64,000 nt of DNA, from assembly GCF_000935355.1 (NCBI RefSeq), contig NZ_JXZC01000001.1:1302001-1366000 (forward strand), in the 5' to 3' direction. This document shows positions 16,447 through 25,011 of the stretch, piece after piece (position 1 is the stretch's first letter; each line of letters begins with the position of its first letter). Both the position numbers and the translations under genes were made by a program. Origin of the DNA: Rossellomorea aquimaris (GTDB lineage Bacteria; Bacillota; Bacilli; Bacillales; Bacillaceae_B). The notes under the pieces are model-generated. The model was given only the letters and a program-made list of their open reading frames with translations. It was not told the origin of the DNA and made no database searches.

Positions 16447-17341
16447 AGGTCCCGTCCTCCTTTAATCCGATGCTCTTCTTCATTCGCATCTCAATCAGAG
16501 TAAAGACCAAAAAGAAGGGCAGGAATATGACCGTGGAAATAATCACGAATGTAAATCCACTCGACCAAATCAATAAATCCATGATTCCCCTCATATTGAA
16601 CAATCTTTCTAAAATAAACAGATTGGATAACATAAAGGAGAAAATGATTTTGGATCGGTAGAATAAGCTGTAGACTACGTTTCTGAAACCGTGGGTCACT
16701 GACACTTGAAACGCATTGAGACCTTTTCCCCTGGCGAGCTCTATGTACGGTTTCTGGTCTTCCTCTTTCAAAAGGAGGACGATGGTTTTAATTAAAAATA
16801 CGGTCGGCACAATCGTTAAACAGGTCACCGGCAACAGGTATAATTCTTCATCCGTCATGGCGATATCCCCTATTAACACACCGGTATGACGAAAATACAT
16901 CACTACAGCCAGTTGTATTCCTATGATGATGAATACATCGGGAAGCGATTCGAGGATATTCACCAGACTTAAGAATGCACGTTGCACCCATTTAGAAGAA
17001 AGAGAGATGAATAGACTTACAAAAAATGAGATGACCACCGACAACCCCAGTGAAAATAAGAATACCTTCATGGAGTAGAAATAACGTTCCGCCAGAATAT
17101 CCTGAAGTGGATACTCTTTACCTAATACAAACAACATCCACTGATCTTGTTGGAAGATCTGTGTGATTATGTAATAAATTCCTAGGAAATACTCTTTCGG
17201 ATAAAAGCCAAATGAATTCCCCTCATCATTCATCATCAAATAATATAATTCAGCGTTTCCTCCTCCATAAAATAAAACGGGCAGCACGCTAATCAGGATA
17301 AAACCTATAATAATCAGCAGTAATTGACGAATTGCTTTCAT
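16439..17341 (-). CDS. Opp/Dpp-type ABC transporter permease (OppB-like)
   Basis: About 300 residues from an ATG with AAGGAGGAAATC before it; an upstream start at 17368 lacks a site. Six or so membrane helices are predicted, with an EAA-like loop IELARGKGLNAFQVSVTHGFRNVVY near residue 215. First gene of a two-gene permease unit. The large loop between helices 1 and 2 (about residues 27-80) is typical of peptide and nickel permeases. Substrate unknown. Confidence 0.77.
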   Translation of the reverse strand: MKAIRQLLLIIIGFILISVLPVLFYGGGNAELYYLMMNDEGNSFGFYPKEYFLGIYYIITQIFQQDQWMLFVLGKEYPLQDILAERYFYSMKVFLFSLGLSVVISFFVSLFISLSSKWVQRAFLSLVNILESLPDVFIIIGIQLAVVMYFRHTGVLIGDIAMTDEELYLLPVTCLTIVPTVFLIKTIVLLLKEEDQKPYIELARGKGLNAFQVSVTHGFRNVVYSLFYRSKIIFSFMLSNLFILERLFNMRGIMDLLIWSSGFTFVIISTVIFLPFFLVFTLIEMRMKKSIGLKEDGTYA

Positions 17342-17433
17342 GATTTCCTCCTTTTTATATCTGAGCATCTACTAACTCTTCTTGTCAGGACGACAAAAAT
17401 CCTTTTTCTGGATAAAAAAACCCAAAAAGAAAA

Positions 17434-17460
17434 GGCATCCGACTGCGATCGTCAGATGCC
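17434..17460 (-). terminator. Terminator of bmrCD
   Basis: GGCATCCGAC and GTCAGATGCC arms (a G-U pair in the RNA), followed on the minus strand by TTTTCTTTTT. Confidence 0.8.
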
Positions 17461-17466
17461 TCCCTC

Positions 17467-19485
17467 TTATCCTGCCATATCACCTTTTGCCCCCTGCTGA
17501 AGCTGGTACATTTGATAATACCGTCCCATCCGCTTCATCAATTCGTCATGATTGCCCCGTTCGACGATTTGCCCTCGATCTAAAACAAGTATTTGATCGG
17601 CATTCTTAATCGTAGAAAGCCGATGAGCGATGATGAAGGTCGTTCTTCCCTTCTTCAGCACTTCCATCGCTTCCTGAATGATGGCTTCCGTCTCTGTATC
17701 AATACTCGACGTCGCTTCATCCAAAATCAGAATGGCCGGATTAAAGGCAAGGGCCCTTGCAAAGGAAATCAATTGACGCTGCCCTGAAGAAAGAGTGCTT
17801 CCTTTCTCGATCACGGGTTCGTCATAGCCTTTCTCAAGGTTTTTGAACACCTTTTCCGCACCAACGGCTTTGAGTGCCTCTTCCACCTGTTCCCTTGAAA
17901 TCCTTGGGTCATCAAGACTTACGTTGGATGCGATTGTTCCTGTAAACAAATAAGGATCCTGTAAGACTATTCCCATATGCTCGCGAATCGTTTGATAGGG
18001 AATATCCACAATGTCTTTTCCGTCAATCAGGATTTTCCCTTCATTGGTATCGTAGAAACGGAATAATAGATTCATGATGGAGCTTTTCCCCGAACCTGTA
18101 TGTCCTACCAGGGCAACCGTTTCGCCTTTGTTTGCGGTAAACGTGATATCCTTCAGCACATATTCATTTTCCTTGTATCCAAAGAATACATTCTCAAAGC
18201 TGACATTCCCGTCATATCGGTTCATTTTCTCATCTTCAACAGGAGTTCCCGTCTCCTCTAACAGTCGGAAAACCCGCTCACCTGCCACTAGTGCCTGTTC
18301 AAGGTTTGCAAGCTGATTCACGATTCCCGTCACCGGCTGGAACAAACGGTTGATGTAATCGACAAAGGCATAGAGTACGCCCAATGTCACCACCGATCCC
18401 ACCCCGATGGATGCACCTCCGAAATACCATATGAATGCCACGAAGGTGATATTTCTTAACACCCCTACAAGGTTATGGGAGGTCATAGAATTCAAACTTA
18501 AAAGTTTGTTTTGATACTTGAAGTGTGTTTCGTTCAAGTCTTCGAATTCTTCGTTTGTTTTCTTCTCTCTGCTGAAAGCCTGAATGATGTTCATGCCCTG
18601 TATCGATTCATTGATCATGGCATTGATATCGCTCACTTTCGATCTGATGATGTGATTGTATTTAGACGCATAAATACGATACAGGTACGTCCACACAACC
18701 AGAATCGGGATCAGGATCAAGCAGATGGCCGCCAGTTTTGCATCCAGTATAAAGAGTGCGATGTAAATTCCAATAATGTAAATCGTACTGGAGAAGAAAG
18801 TAGATAGAACTGTTACATACAGGTCTCTGATCGCTTCTGTGTCGTTTGTGATCCTCGCTACGACCTTCCCTGCCGGCAGATTGTCAAAATAACGGATCGG
18901 CAGCTTCTGGATATGCTGAAACACATCATTACGCATTTTCTGAATCACACGGTTAGCAGCCTTCTGAAGGTAGAATCGCTGACCGTATTGGAAAAAGGCG
19001 GCGATCACCAATAAACCGAAATAAAAAGCAATCAATTTGATAATCTTCGGGATTTCCGGATTATAAAAACGCAGCAGCTCGTTCCCCGTCAGTTTTTGGG
19101 CGGGATAGGTTGCTGACTCATCCCCTTTTGTAATGGTCATTTCCCCTGCAGTGACAGATCGTTCTCCATCAAAGGAGACGGCAGAAGGAACGAAATAAAA
19201 TGCTCTTCCCACTTGGAGAATACGGATGTCTTCCCCTTTGGTCTCCCCGCCAGAGAAATACTGATCACGCTTATACCATTTGCCCTCATAGGAAACAGCT
19301 TCTTTTCCCTCCACTGTTTCATACCAGGTTGATTCTATTCCAAGAATATGATCATCGATCAGTTTTTTTGCAATGAAAGGTCCTGCAAGTTCCGCCGCTA
19401 CTGACACACTAAGCATCAGGAGGGCAGCAATAATGATTTTTTTGTAAACAAGGGCATAATCGACTAGTTTTCTTCCGACGTTCAT
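17467..19485 (-). CDS. bmrD: Heterodimeric multidrug ABC exporter subunit BmrD
   Basis: 672 residues, matching B. subtilis BmrD (YheH, about 673). An extended extracytoplasmic insertion follows the first membrane helix (about residues 40-150), then five more helices. The ATPase domain has Walker A GHTGSGKSS, signature LSSGQRQL and Walker B AILILDEATSSID, with catalytic Glu. With BmrC it forms an asymmetric drug exporter; in such pairs only one ATP site is fully catalytic. It overlaps bmrC by 4 nt and is controlled by the upstream attenuator. Confidence 0.92.
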   Translation of the reverse strand: MNVGRKLVDYALVYKKIIIAALLMLSVSVAAELAGPFIAKKLIDDHILGIESTWYETVEGKEAVSYEGKWYKRDQYFSGGETKGEDIRILQVGRAFYFVPSAVSFDGERSVTAGEMTITKGDESATYPAQKLTGNELLRFYNPEIPKIIKLIAFYFGLLVIAAFFQYGQRFYLQKAANRVIQKMRNDVFQHIQKLPIRYFDNLPAGKVVARITNDTEAIRDLYVTVLSTFFSSTIYIIGIYIALFILDAKLAAICLILIPILVVWTYLYRIYASKYNHIIRSKVSDINAMINESIQGMNIIQAFSREKKTNEEFEDLNETHFKYQNKLLSLNSMTSHNLVGVLRNITFVAFIWYFGGASIGVGSVVTLGVLYAFVDYINRLFQPVTGIVNQLANLEQALVAGERVFRLLEETGTPVEDEKMNRYDGNVSFENVFFGYKENEYVLKDITFTANKGETVALVGHTGSGKSSIMNLLFRFYDTNEGKILIDGKDIVDIPYQTIREHMGIVLQDPYLFTGTIASNVSLDDPRISREQVEEALKAVGAEKVFKNLEKGYDEPVIEKGSTLSSGQRQLISFARALAFNPAILILDEATSSIDTETEAIIQEAMEVLKKGRTTFIIAHRLSTIKNADQILVLDRGQIVERGNHDELMKRMGRYYQMYQLQQGAKGDMAG

Positions 19486-21239
19486 GCGCCCACCTCCTCC
19501 AGTGAGGAATCTTCAACTTGTTGACGGTCGAATTGTTCTTTATACCAACCACCGTTTTCAAGGAGTCGTTCATGTACCCCTTCTTCTACCACTTTTCCAT
19601 CTTCAAATACGATGATCCAATCTGCATGCTGGACCGCCGAAAGACGATGAGTCGTAATAATCGTTGTTTTTCCTTCACGTTCTTTTCTTATATTGTCAAT
19701 GATCTTCGCTTCTGTTTTCGCATCCACTGCCGACAACGAATCATCCAGGATCAAGATTTCGGGATTCTTGATCAGTGCCCTGGCAATCGAAATCCGCTGC
19801 TTCTGACCGCCTGAAAGGGCCACACCTTTTTCGCCTACAAGAGTGGTCAATCCATCTGGAAGCATTTCAAGGTCTTTTTTAAAATCAGCAAGTTCAATGG
19901 CTTTTTCAAGATCTTGCTCGGTCGCATCATGTCTGCCGAACAGAATATTTTCTCTAACGGTCCTTGAAAAAAGGACATGATCCTGGGGCACGTAACCGAT
20001 CCAATCCCTAACTTGCTGGATAGTCAATTCACTGATTGGGACCCCTCCCAAGGACAAATCTCCTTTTCCGGAAGGGTATTCACGGAGGAGCTGCTTGATA
20101 AAGGTTGTTTTCCCACTTCCGGTCTTCCCGACGATTCCAAGAGTTCCTCCTTGATGGATATTCACGTTGATATTGGACAGATTCAACACCTGTGAGGAGG
20201 GATATTGAAAGTCAACTTCCTTAAATCCTATACGATCAGGAGAATCTATCCATCGAGGGTTATCAGAATCCTGGACGTCCTGTACATAATCGAGAGTCTC
20301 CTGAACCCGGTCAAGTGAGGCATTCCCGCGCTGCATGATATTGATCAACTCCCCAATCGCAAACATCGGCCAAATCAGCATCCCGAGATACACATTAAAG
20401 GAAACAAGCTCTCCCAATGTGATCGATTGGTGGAACACAAGATATGCTCCATAACCAAGTCCGATTAAATAGCTCAACCCTACAAGGACTTTGATTGTTG
20501 GTTCAAAGAGGGAATCGATCTTTGCCACACCGATATTCTTGTTATAGACGTCTTCAGTCATATCAGCGAAACGCTTCTCATCCGCTCTTTCCTGTACATA
20601 CGCACGAATGACACGTACACCTGCAATCGACTCGAGCACTTTATCATTCAAGTCACCGAACGAATCCTGAGCTTCCGTGAATCGCTTATGAATTCTCGCA
20701 CCGTAAACCTTCATCAACATGGCCATGATCGGCAAAGGCAGTATAGCCGCTATGGTCAGTTTCCAACTGATAAGGAACCCCATTGTAAAAAGGATCGTTA
20801 ACATAAAGACACTGGAATCGATTAGGGTCAATACTCCGAAACCGGCTGTGACCGAGATGGCCTTCAGGTCATTCGTTGCCCTTGCCATTAAATCTCCCGT
20901 ACGATTTTTCTCAAAAAACGTCGGTGTCATCTTTAACAAATGTCCCATAAATTTACTGCGGAGCTTCCGTTCAACCAGAAAAGCCCCCCCAAATAATTGA
21001 TACATCCATACATACGTCATTGCGTACGAAATGAAAGCGATCCCGGCGATCAGCCACAGATATTCCCCTACGACATCCCACGTCATCGCACCCAGGTGAA
21101 TGTCATCAATGGCATTTCCTACAAGCTTAGGGGGAATCACATCTAGGATTCCGACAATCGTCAATAGAACGATCGCCACCGTATATCTCTTCCAATTTTC
21201 AATAAAAAACCACGATAATTTCTTAAAAATACTAAACAT
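19482..21239 (-). CDS. bmrC: Heterodimeric multidrug ABC exporter subunit BmrC
   Basis: 585 residues, the length of B. subtilis BmrC (YheI). Six membrane helices (about 15-310) precede an ATPase with Walker A GKTGSGKTT, signature LSGGQKQR and Walker B EILILDDSLSAVD. The Walker B is followed by Asp-Asp where a canonical site has Asp-Glu, the expected degenerate site of the heterodimer. The ATG at 21239 has GAGGAGG. A leader peptide, hairpin and terminator lie upstream, so expression is probably induced by antibiotics that stall ribosomes. Confidence 0.93.
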   Translation of the reverse strand: MFSIFKKLSWFFIENWKRYTVAIVLLTIVGILDVIPPKLVGNAIDDIHLGAMTWDVVGEYLWLIAGIAFISYAMTYVWMYQLFGGAFLVERKLRSKFMGHLLKMTPTFFEKNRTGDLMARATNDLKAISVTAGFGVLTLIDSSVFMLTILFTMGFLISWKLTIAAILPLPIMAMLMKVYGARIHKRFTEAQDSFGDLNDKVLESIAGVRVIRAYVQERADEKRFADMTEDVYNKNIGVAKIDSLFEPTIKVLVGLSYLIGLGYGAYLVFHQSITLGELVSFNVYLGMLIWPMFAIGELINIMQRGNASLDRVQETLDYVQDVQDSDNPRWIDSPDRIGFKEVDFQYPSSQVLNLSNINVNIHQGGTLGIVGKTGSGKTTFIKQLLREYPSGKGDLSLGGVPISELTIQQVRDWIGYVPQDHVLFSRTVRENILFGRHDATEQDLEKAIELADFKKDLEMLPDGLTTLVGEKGVALSGGQKQRISIARALIKNPEILILDDSLSAVDAKTEAKIIDNIRKEREGKTTIITTHRLSAVQHADWIIVFEDGKVVEEGVHERLLENGGWYKEQFDRQQVEDSSLEEVGA

Positions 21240-21400
21240 TCCACATTACCTCCTCTTGTTGAACTTTCCCAACTATCCGCCTTCTGTCTCCACAGCAGAC
21301 ATCATCTTCTTCATTTGAACAATTGACATAATCTTTTCCTCCTTCTGAAATTAGGTTCTTATATGTGATCAAGGATGGTCCTTGGGTACACCTAAACGAA

Positions 21401-21496
21401 AAAAAAAGACCGACGCCTAAGGCTTTTAACACCAGATCTGATAGGGATTCCATTAAATACCTACCAATCTGTTGCGCCTTAAAAACGTCCGTCTTT
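21401..21496 (-). terminator. Attenuator terminator in the bmrCD leader
   Basis: On the minus strand AAAGAC, GACG and TAAGGC (21475-21496) pair with GCCTTA, CGTC and GTCTTT (21401-21424) around a loop of about 50 nt, and a run of T follows. It stops transcription before bmrC unless an alternative fold forms. Confidence 0.65.
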
Positions 21497-21514
21497 ATTT
21501 TAGGACATAGAAAA

Positions 21515-21540
21515 GCACAGATTATATGCATAACCTGTGC
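21515..21540. promoter_or_regulatory. 26-bp palindrome in the bmr leader
   Basis: GCACAGATTAT and ATAACCTGTGC are inverse arms with one mismatch around ATGC. It lies between the leader peptide stop and the attenuator, where an anti-terminator or stalling-sensitive hairpin would be expected. Confidence 0.6.
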
Positions 21541-21565
21541 CATTAATATTCGTAATTCAGAATGG

Positions 21566-21646
21566 TTAATGTAACTGGTTATGTGATGATATGAAATTGG
21601 TATTGAAGACTGCCGGTACTCCATGAATTGTATACACTTTCATCAT
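21566..21646 (-). CDS. Leader peptide of bmrCD (BmrB-like in role)
   Basis: A 26-codon frame beginning MMKVYTIHGVPAVF and ending SSHNQLH, with a strong GGAGGG site. It follows the promoter at 21688-21716 and precedes the attenuator. In B. subtilis bmrCD is controlled by ribosome-mediated attenuation through the leader peptide BmrB. The same role is inferred here from position; I cannot claim sequence homology with BmrB. The longer frame 21232-21624 crosses the terminator and is less likely. Confidence 0.6.
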   Translation of the reverse strand: MMKVYTIHGVPAVFNTNFISSHNQLH

Positions 21647-21687
21647 CACAAACCCTCCATTCATTTTTATTATTTATTCCATTAATA

Positions 21688-21716
21688 ACCATACTATATG
21701 CTTGAAATTGTGTCAA
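21688..21716 (-). promoter_or_regulatory. Sigma-A promoter of the bmr operon
   Basis: Minus-strand TTGACA (21711-21716) and TATGGT (21688-21693) with a 17-bp spacer; the leader peptide starts about 40 bp downstream. Confidence 0.8.
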
Positions 21717-21799
21717 TATTATTTTTATTATTAATTTTCTATATACTATATGTGATAACACTACATTAGTTAACCAACGTTGTTCCATGCTTTTGTCAT

Positions 21800-22114
21800 T
21801 TATTCAACGACGACAGCCGTTCCGTAAGCAATAATCTCTGAAGCGTTCTGCATGACGGCGGAGGTTTCTAAACGAACGGCAATAACGGCATTTGCACCTT
21901 TTCGTGAAGCTTCTTCCATCATACGATCAATCGCTTGTTTTCTTGCTTCCTCCATCAACTCACTGTACTCGCTTATCTCTCCACCAATAATGGTTTTAAG
22001 ACCGGCAATAATGTCTTTACCAATATGCTTGGCTTGTACGGTACTTCCCCTTACAAATCCTCGTAATTCTTTTACTTCTTTACCTGGTACAAAATCGGTT
22101 GTCACTATAATCAT
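21800..22114 (-). CDS. YbjQ-family (UPF0145) protein
   Basis: 104 residues from the ATG at 22114, which overlaps the stop of the upstream gene by 4 nt (ATGA). It carries the conserved core VRGSTVQAKHIGKDIIAGLKTIIGGEISEYSELMEEAR, then GANAVIAVRLETS, typical of YbjQ/UPF0145, a small pentameric fold of unclear function. It is the last gene of the sigma-Y operon here, which is not how I remember the B. subtilis sigY operon. Confidence 0.85.
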   Translation of the reverse strand: MIIVTTDFVPGKEVKELRGFVRGSTVQAKHIGKDIIAGLKTIIGGEISEYSELMEEARKQAIDRMMEEASRKGANAVIAVRLETSAVMQNASEIIAYGTAVVVE

Positions 22115-22323
22115 GATTCTCTCTCCCCTGCCTTGAATTTTCTCAACATCTTCTTTGCAAATATGAAATAAAAGATAAGTGGAAATGGGCACTGTATCAA
22201 TCCCCAGATTCCCCAGAACCAATAGTTATGCCCGTTCTTCCGGGCATCGATAAACAGGTAAATACTTTGAGTCAAAAGGATCGGGATGACAAGGGGTAAA
22301 ATATAGAGTTCTTCTTTTGTCAT
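22111..22323 (-). CDS. Small membrane protein, probable sigma-Y antisigma component
   Basis: 70 residues with two membrane helices (about 7-26 and 34-56), resembling the small membrane proteins YxlD/YxlE that hold sigma-Y inactive in B. subtilis. The sequence starts MTKEELYILPLVIPILL. It overlaps yxlC by 4 nt and the YbjQ gene by 4 nt, so the operon is tightly coupled. Which of YxlD or YxlE it matches cannot be told. Confidence 0.7.
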   Translation of the reverse strand: MTKEELYILPLVIPILLTQSIYLFIDARKNGHNYWFWGIWGLIQCPFPLIFYFIFAKKMLRKFKAGERES

Positions 22324-22640
22324 ATCCTTTTCACCTTTTTCGTATGCGTTATGCCGATAAAAATCGATGCTCCCAAAAAGATGGCCACTTGAAGGAGAAG
22401 AAATAGAATGGGCATTTGAAATAACGTAAAGGAAAACACAGTCAAGATACAACAGGCCAGAAGAAGAAAGATGATGAGATCTCGTTTAAACCTGGCTTTC
22501 AGCTGTGCTTGCTGATCCTCTACTAATTGCTCAAACCACTGCAGGGATGGGGTGCTTTCATTTATGTCTTCATCAATTGACTGAAATCCGTCCTCCAGTA
22601 ATTTCTTTAATTCATCGTTATGTTCCTGATGGTTGTTCAT
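22320..22640 (-). CDS. yxlC: YxlC-like sigma-Y regulator
   Basis: 106 residues, the same size as B. subtilis YxlC. A soluble N-terminal half (MNNHQEHNDELKKLLEDGF) is followed by two membrane helices (about 55-75 and 77-97). It begins inside the sigma factor gene (23-nt overlap), the usual layout of an ECF sigma factor and its membrane antisigma partner. It should sequester sigma-Y at the membrane until a cell-envelope signal acts. Confidence 0.75.
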   Translation of the reverse strand: MNNHQEHNDELKKLLEDGFQSIDEDINESTPSLQWFEQLVEDQQAQLKARFKRDLIIFLLLACCILTVFSFTLFQMPILFLLLQVAIFLGASIFIGITHTKKVKRI

Positions 22641-23157
22641 CTATTTTCAACTCCTTCCTCAGCCGGATGATCCCATGATGAACCCGTGATTTCACTGTCC
22701 CAGGCGCCACTTCCGTCATTTGACCAATCTCCTCATAGGAATAACCGTAGTAATGTTTCAGGATGATAGGAAGCCTGATATCTTCTGATAGTGTGGACAA
22801 GGCTGCCAGCACATCATTCCATTCTTCATTCCTTGACTCCATCTCCCACTTTAATTTTCTACCATAGACTTCTTCATTCTGCCAATTCTGTTCTCTTTTC
22901 TTTTTACGCTGCAGATCAATATACCGATTGGTTGCAATGGAAATCAGCCATGATGAGAACTTTGATTTCCCATTGTATTGATGAATCTTCTCTACACATT
23001 TTGCCATTGTATCCTGTGCAAGCTCTTCTGCCTGATCCCGATTCATTGTCACTTTCATTAAGTATTTCACTAAAAAAGGATAATGTTCTCGAAAAAGAAT
23101 GGCAAAGGCTTCGTGATTCCCTTTTTTCGCCCGTTTGATCAGATCTCTCTCTTCCAT
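22618..23157 (-). CDS. sigY: ECF sigma factor SigY
   Basis: 179 residues, an ECF sigma factor. Region 2 is seen in FAILFREHYPFLVKYLMKV and DTMAKCVEKIHQYNGKSKFSSWLISIATNRYIDLQRKKKR. Region 4 is seen in RLPIILKHYYGYSYEEIGQMTEVAPGTVKSRVHHGIIRLRKEL. Its own promoter appears to carry the sigma-Y type motif at 23206-23230. Followed by YxlC-like and small membrane regulators in overlapping reading frames. The sigY name rests on the matching operon. Confidence 0.85.
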   Translation of the reverse strand: MEERDLIKRAKKGNHEAFAILFREHYPFLVKYLMKVTMNRDQAEELAQDTMAKCVEKIHQYNGKSKFSSWLISIATNRYIDLQRKKKREQNWQNEEVYGRKLKWEMESRNEEWNDVLAALSTLSEDIRLPIILKHYYGYSYEEIGQMTEVAPGTVKSRVHHGIIRLRKELKIDEQPSGT

Positions 23158-23205
23158 CCTTTACTGTCCTTTCTTTCCACTCCAGCCTGCAGAGTTCATT
23201 CATAA

Positions 23206-23230
23206 GACGCACAAGAAGAAAAATCGTTCA
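23206..23230 (-). promoter_or_regulatory. Autoregulatory ECF (sigma-Y type) promoter
   Basis: Minus-strand TGAACG (23225-23230), 15-bp spacer, CGTC (23206-23209). This is the -35/-10 form used by sigma-Y and related ECF factors, upstream of sigY itself. Confidence 0.7.
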
Positions 23231-23263
23231 TAAAATCATTATAGTTTTTTTGAAATAAAAATA

Positions 23264-23300
23264 TCCCTCTATAAATAGTCCTTTCCTATCCATAGAGGGA
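23264..23300 (-). terminator. Terminator of the MFS gene
   Basis: TCCCTCTAT and ATAGAGGGA arms, followed on the minus strand by ATATTTTTATTTC. Confidence 0.7.
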
Positions 23301-23307
23301 ATCTCAC

Positions 23308-24579
23308 TTAGCCATTCAGAGCAGCAGGCTGAGCTTCATTTTCTTCTTTCACATATTTAGGAAGAATGATGGTGTAGAAGATACCCACTATGATGAGACA
23401 TCCTCCAACGAGCCAGTAGAGCATTTCAACGGTTACGACGGTCGGAAATGTCAAAGCAATCACTCCCAGGGTAATCGATTGTGACATCATCATTAGGGGA
23501 TTGATCCATCCTTGCACCCTGCCCATCATTTTCGGATCAATGATGCTCGGCATCCATCCCCCTATAGCAATATTCACGAGGGGTAAGCCCAGCGCAGCGA
23601 AAAAGATGATCGTGAGGAATATCCAAGTCTCAGGTGCAAAAGATGCCGCGATGATGAACGTACCGGAAATAACCAGTCCTGCTACAATCAACACATGAAA
23701 CTTGTACTTTTGAGCAAGCATCGAAGAGAATATACTCCCGATCAATACACCGGCACCGAATGCGACACCTAATAGAATCGAATATTCTTCATAAGACTCC
23801 GGGGCTAACTTATATTTCAATATAAAAATAGGAATGACCGAGAAGCCGCCGTTCACAATTCCAAATACGACAAATCCGCCAATTAAAGATAATAGCAGTT
23901 TGTGATTCAGGATATACTTCATCCCTGCTTTAAAGTCTTTTGTCACCGACTCAATGTTCAAGTCCTTCCACGTGTGCTTTCCGTTAGGAAGACGAACTTC
24001 TTCAGGGATGACGCATCTCTTGATTAAGATGGCCGAAATAACGAATGTAACAAAATCGACCGCTATGGCACCGTAGATCCCCGCCGTCCAATATACAAAG
24101 ATGGCGACAGCATTTCCAAGTAACATAAACAAGCTCATCACCATCTGATTCAAGCCGGCGGCCGTTGAATAATCATCTTTTGAAAGCACACCTTGGAGTA
24201 TCCCCTGTTCAGCAGGAAAGAAAAACTTCTGAACGCCGCTTCGTAAAAACAAGATCGTAAATATGAGGGGCAGCCAGCCAATGTAGATGGCCCCAAATAA
24301 TAAAAGGGTAAGGAACGCGCTAATCGTATCACAGTGGTAGGCAATTTTCTGCCGGTCCATTCTGTCGGCGAATACTCCAACAAGAAAGAAGACTAGAAGA
24401 GTGGGTAAGGAGTACATCATTTCAGTCAGGGAAGCATACATGGGCTGCTCGGAAAACCGATCCAGTAGATAAAACATAAAGGCAGTCAAACCAATCACAC
24501 TTCCCATATGCGAAGTGAAATTAGCAAAAAATAACTTTAGAAAAATTGGATTTTTAAAAATTTCAATCATTTTTTTCAT
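23308..24579 (-). CDS. MFS exporter (EntS-like, MFS_3 type)
   Basis: 423 residues, twelve predicted membrane helices. Family marks are GVFADRMDRQKI in the loop after helix 2 (near residue 68), FLRSGVQKFFFPAEQGIL in helix 4 and the second-half motif GRVQGWINPLMM. Such transporters export drugs or siderophores; the substrate is unknown. An array of five 21-bp units lies about 190 bp upstream, and a related array precedes the other MFS gene of this window at 58418-59608. Confidence 0.87.
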   Translation of the reverse strand: MKKMIEIFKNPIFLKLFFANFTSHMGSVIGLTAFMFYLLDRFSEQPMYASLTEMMYSLPTLLVFFLVGVFADRMDRQKIAYHCDTISAFLTLLLFGAIYIGWLPLIFTILFLRSGVQKFFFPAEQGILQGVLSKDDYSTAAGLNQMVMSLFMLLGNAVAIFVYWTAGIYGAIAVDFVTFVISAILIKRCVIPEEVRLPNGKHTWKDLNIESVTKDFKAGMKYILNHKLLLSLIGGFVVFGIVNGGFSVIPIFILKYKLAPESYEEYSILLGVAFGAGVLIGSIFSSMLAQKYKFHVLIVAGLVISGTFIIAASFAPETWIFLTIIFFAALGLPLVNIAIGGWMPSIIDPKMMGRVQGWINPLMMMSQSITLGVIALTFPTVVTVEMLYWLVGGCLIIVGIFYTIILPKYVKEENEAQPAALNG

Positions 24580-24767
24580 GAATAACCGTCTCCTATCAAT
24601 GATTAACTACCTTTATAGTATAGGGAATACCCGAAGAACATGAGGGTCTACTGGTGGTTTTTTCCTCCGTCTGTGGTCGGATGTGGAAGTGAAAGCCGGA
24701 AGTCTAGCAAGAAACGCGCAGGAATCCCCATACACCATTATGTATTATGATTATTTCAGTAACCCAC

Positions 24768-24872
24768 TTGTGCCAAAATCGGGTAGTGTTGTGCCAGTTT
24801 TGCTGTTTATTGAGCCATTTTTGGCATTTGTTGTGCCATTTTCCCCCTTTGTTGTGCCAAATTGTGAACATC
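24768..24872. repeat. 21-bp-period array A
   Basis: TTGTGCCA (once TTGAGCCA) begins at 24768, 24789, 24810, 24831 and 24852: five units of exactly 21 bp. The spacer is T-rich with a recurrent TTTG. The last unit reads AAATTGTGAACA, and AAAATACCCTGC follows at about 24890, as in array B. It lies between the iadA terminator and the MFS start at 24579. I see nothing else in 24580-24965. Confidence 0.85.
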
Positions 24873-24965
24873 TATCTGATTTCAGCCAAAAATACCCTGC
24901 CACTTTACCATCTAAACGCCAAACAAGCACACAAAATCCACACGTATTCATTCCATAAACAAAAA

Positions 24966-24997
24966 AATAGCCCAAAGCCCCAAGGCTCCAAGCTATT
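24966..24997 (-). terminator. Terminator of the iadA operon
   Basis: AATAGC/GCTATT outer stem with an inner AGCC/GGCT stem, then a run of T on the minus strand. Confidence 0.65.
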
Positions 24998-25011
24998 CTA
25001 TAACCAAACAA

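Noticed and set aside
21232..21624. 130-codon minus-strand frame overlapping the start of bmrC
   Set aside because: It reads through the palindrome and attenuator stem and includes the bmrC ribosome site; the shorter 26-codon ORF at 21566-21646 has a better site and fits a leader peptide.
24768..24872. CRISPR array as an explanation of the 21-bp periodic array
   Set aside because: Unit of 21 bp is too short, the repeated word is only 8 bp, and no cas genes are present.
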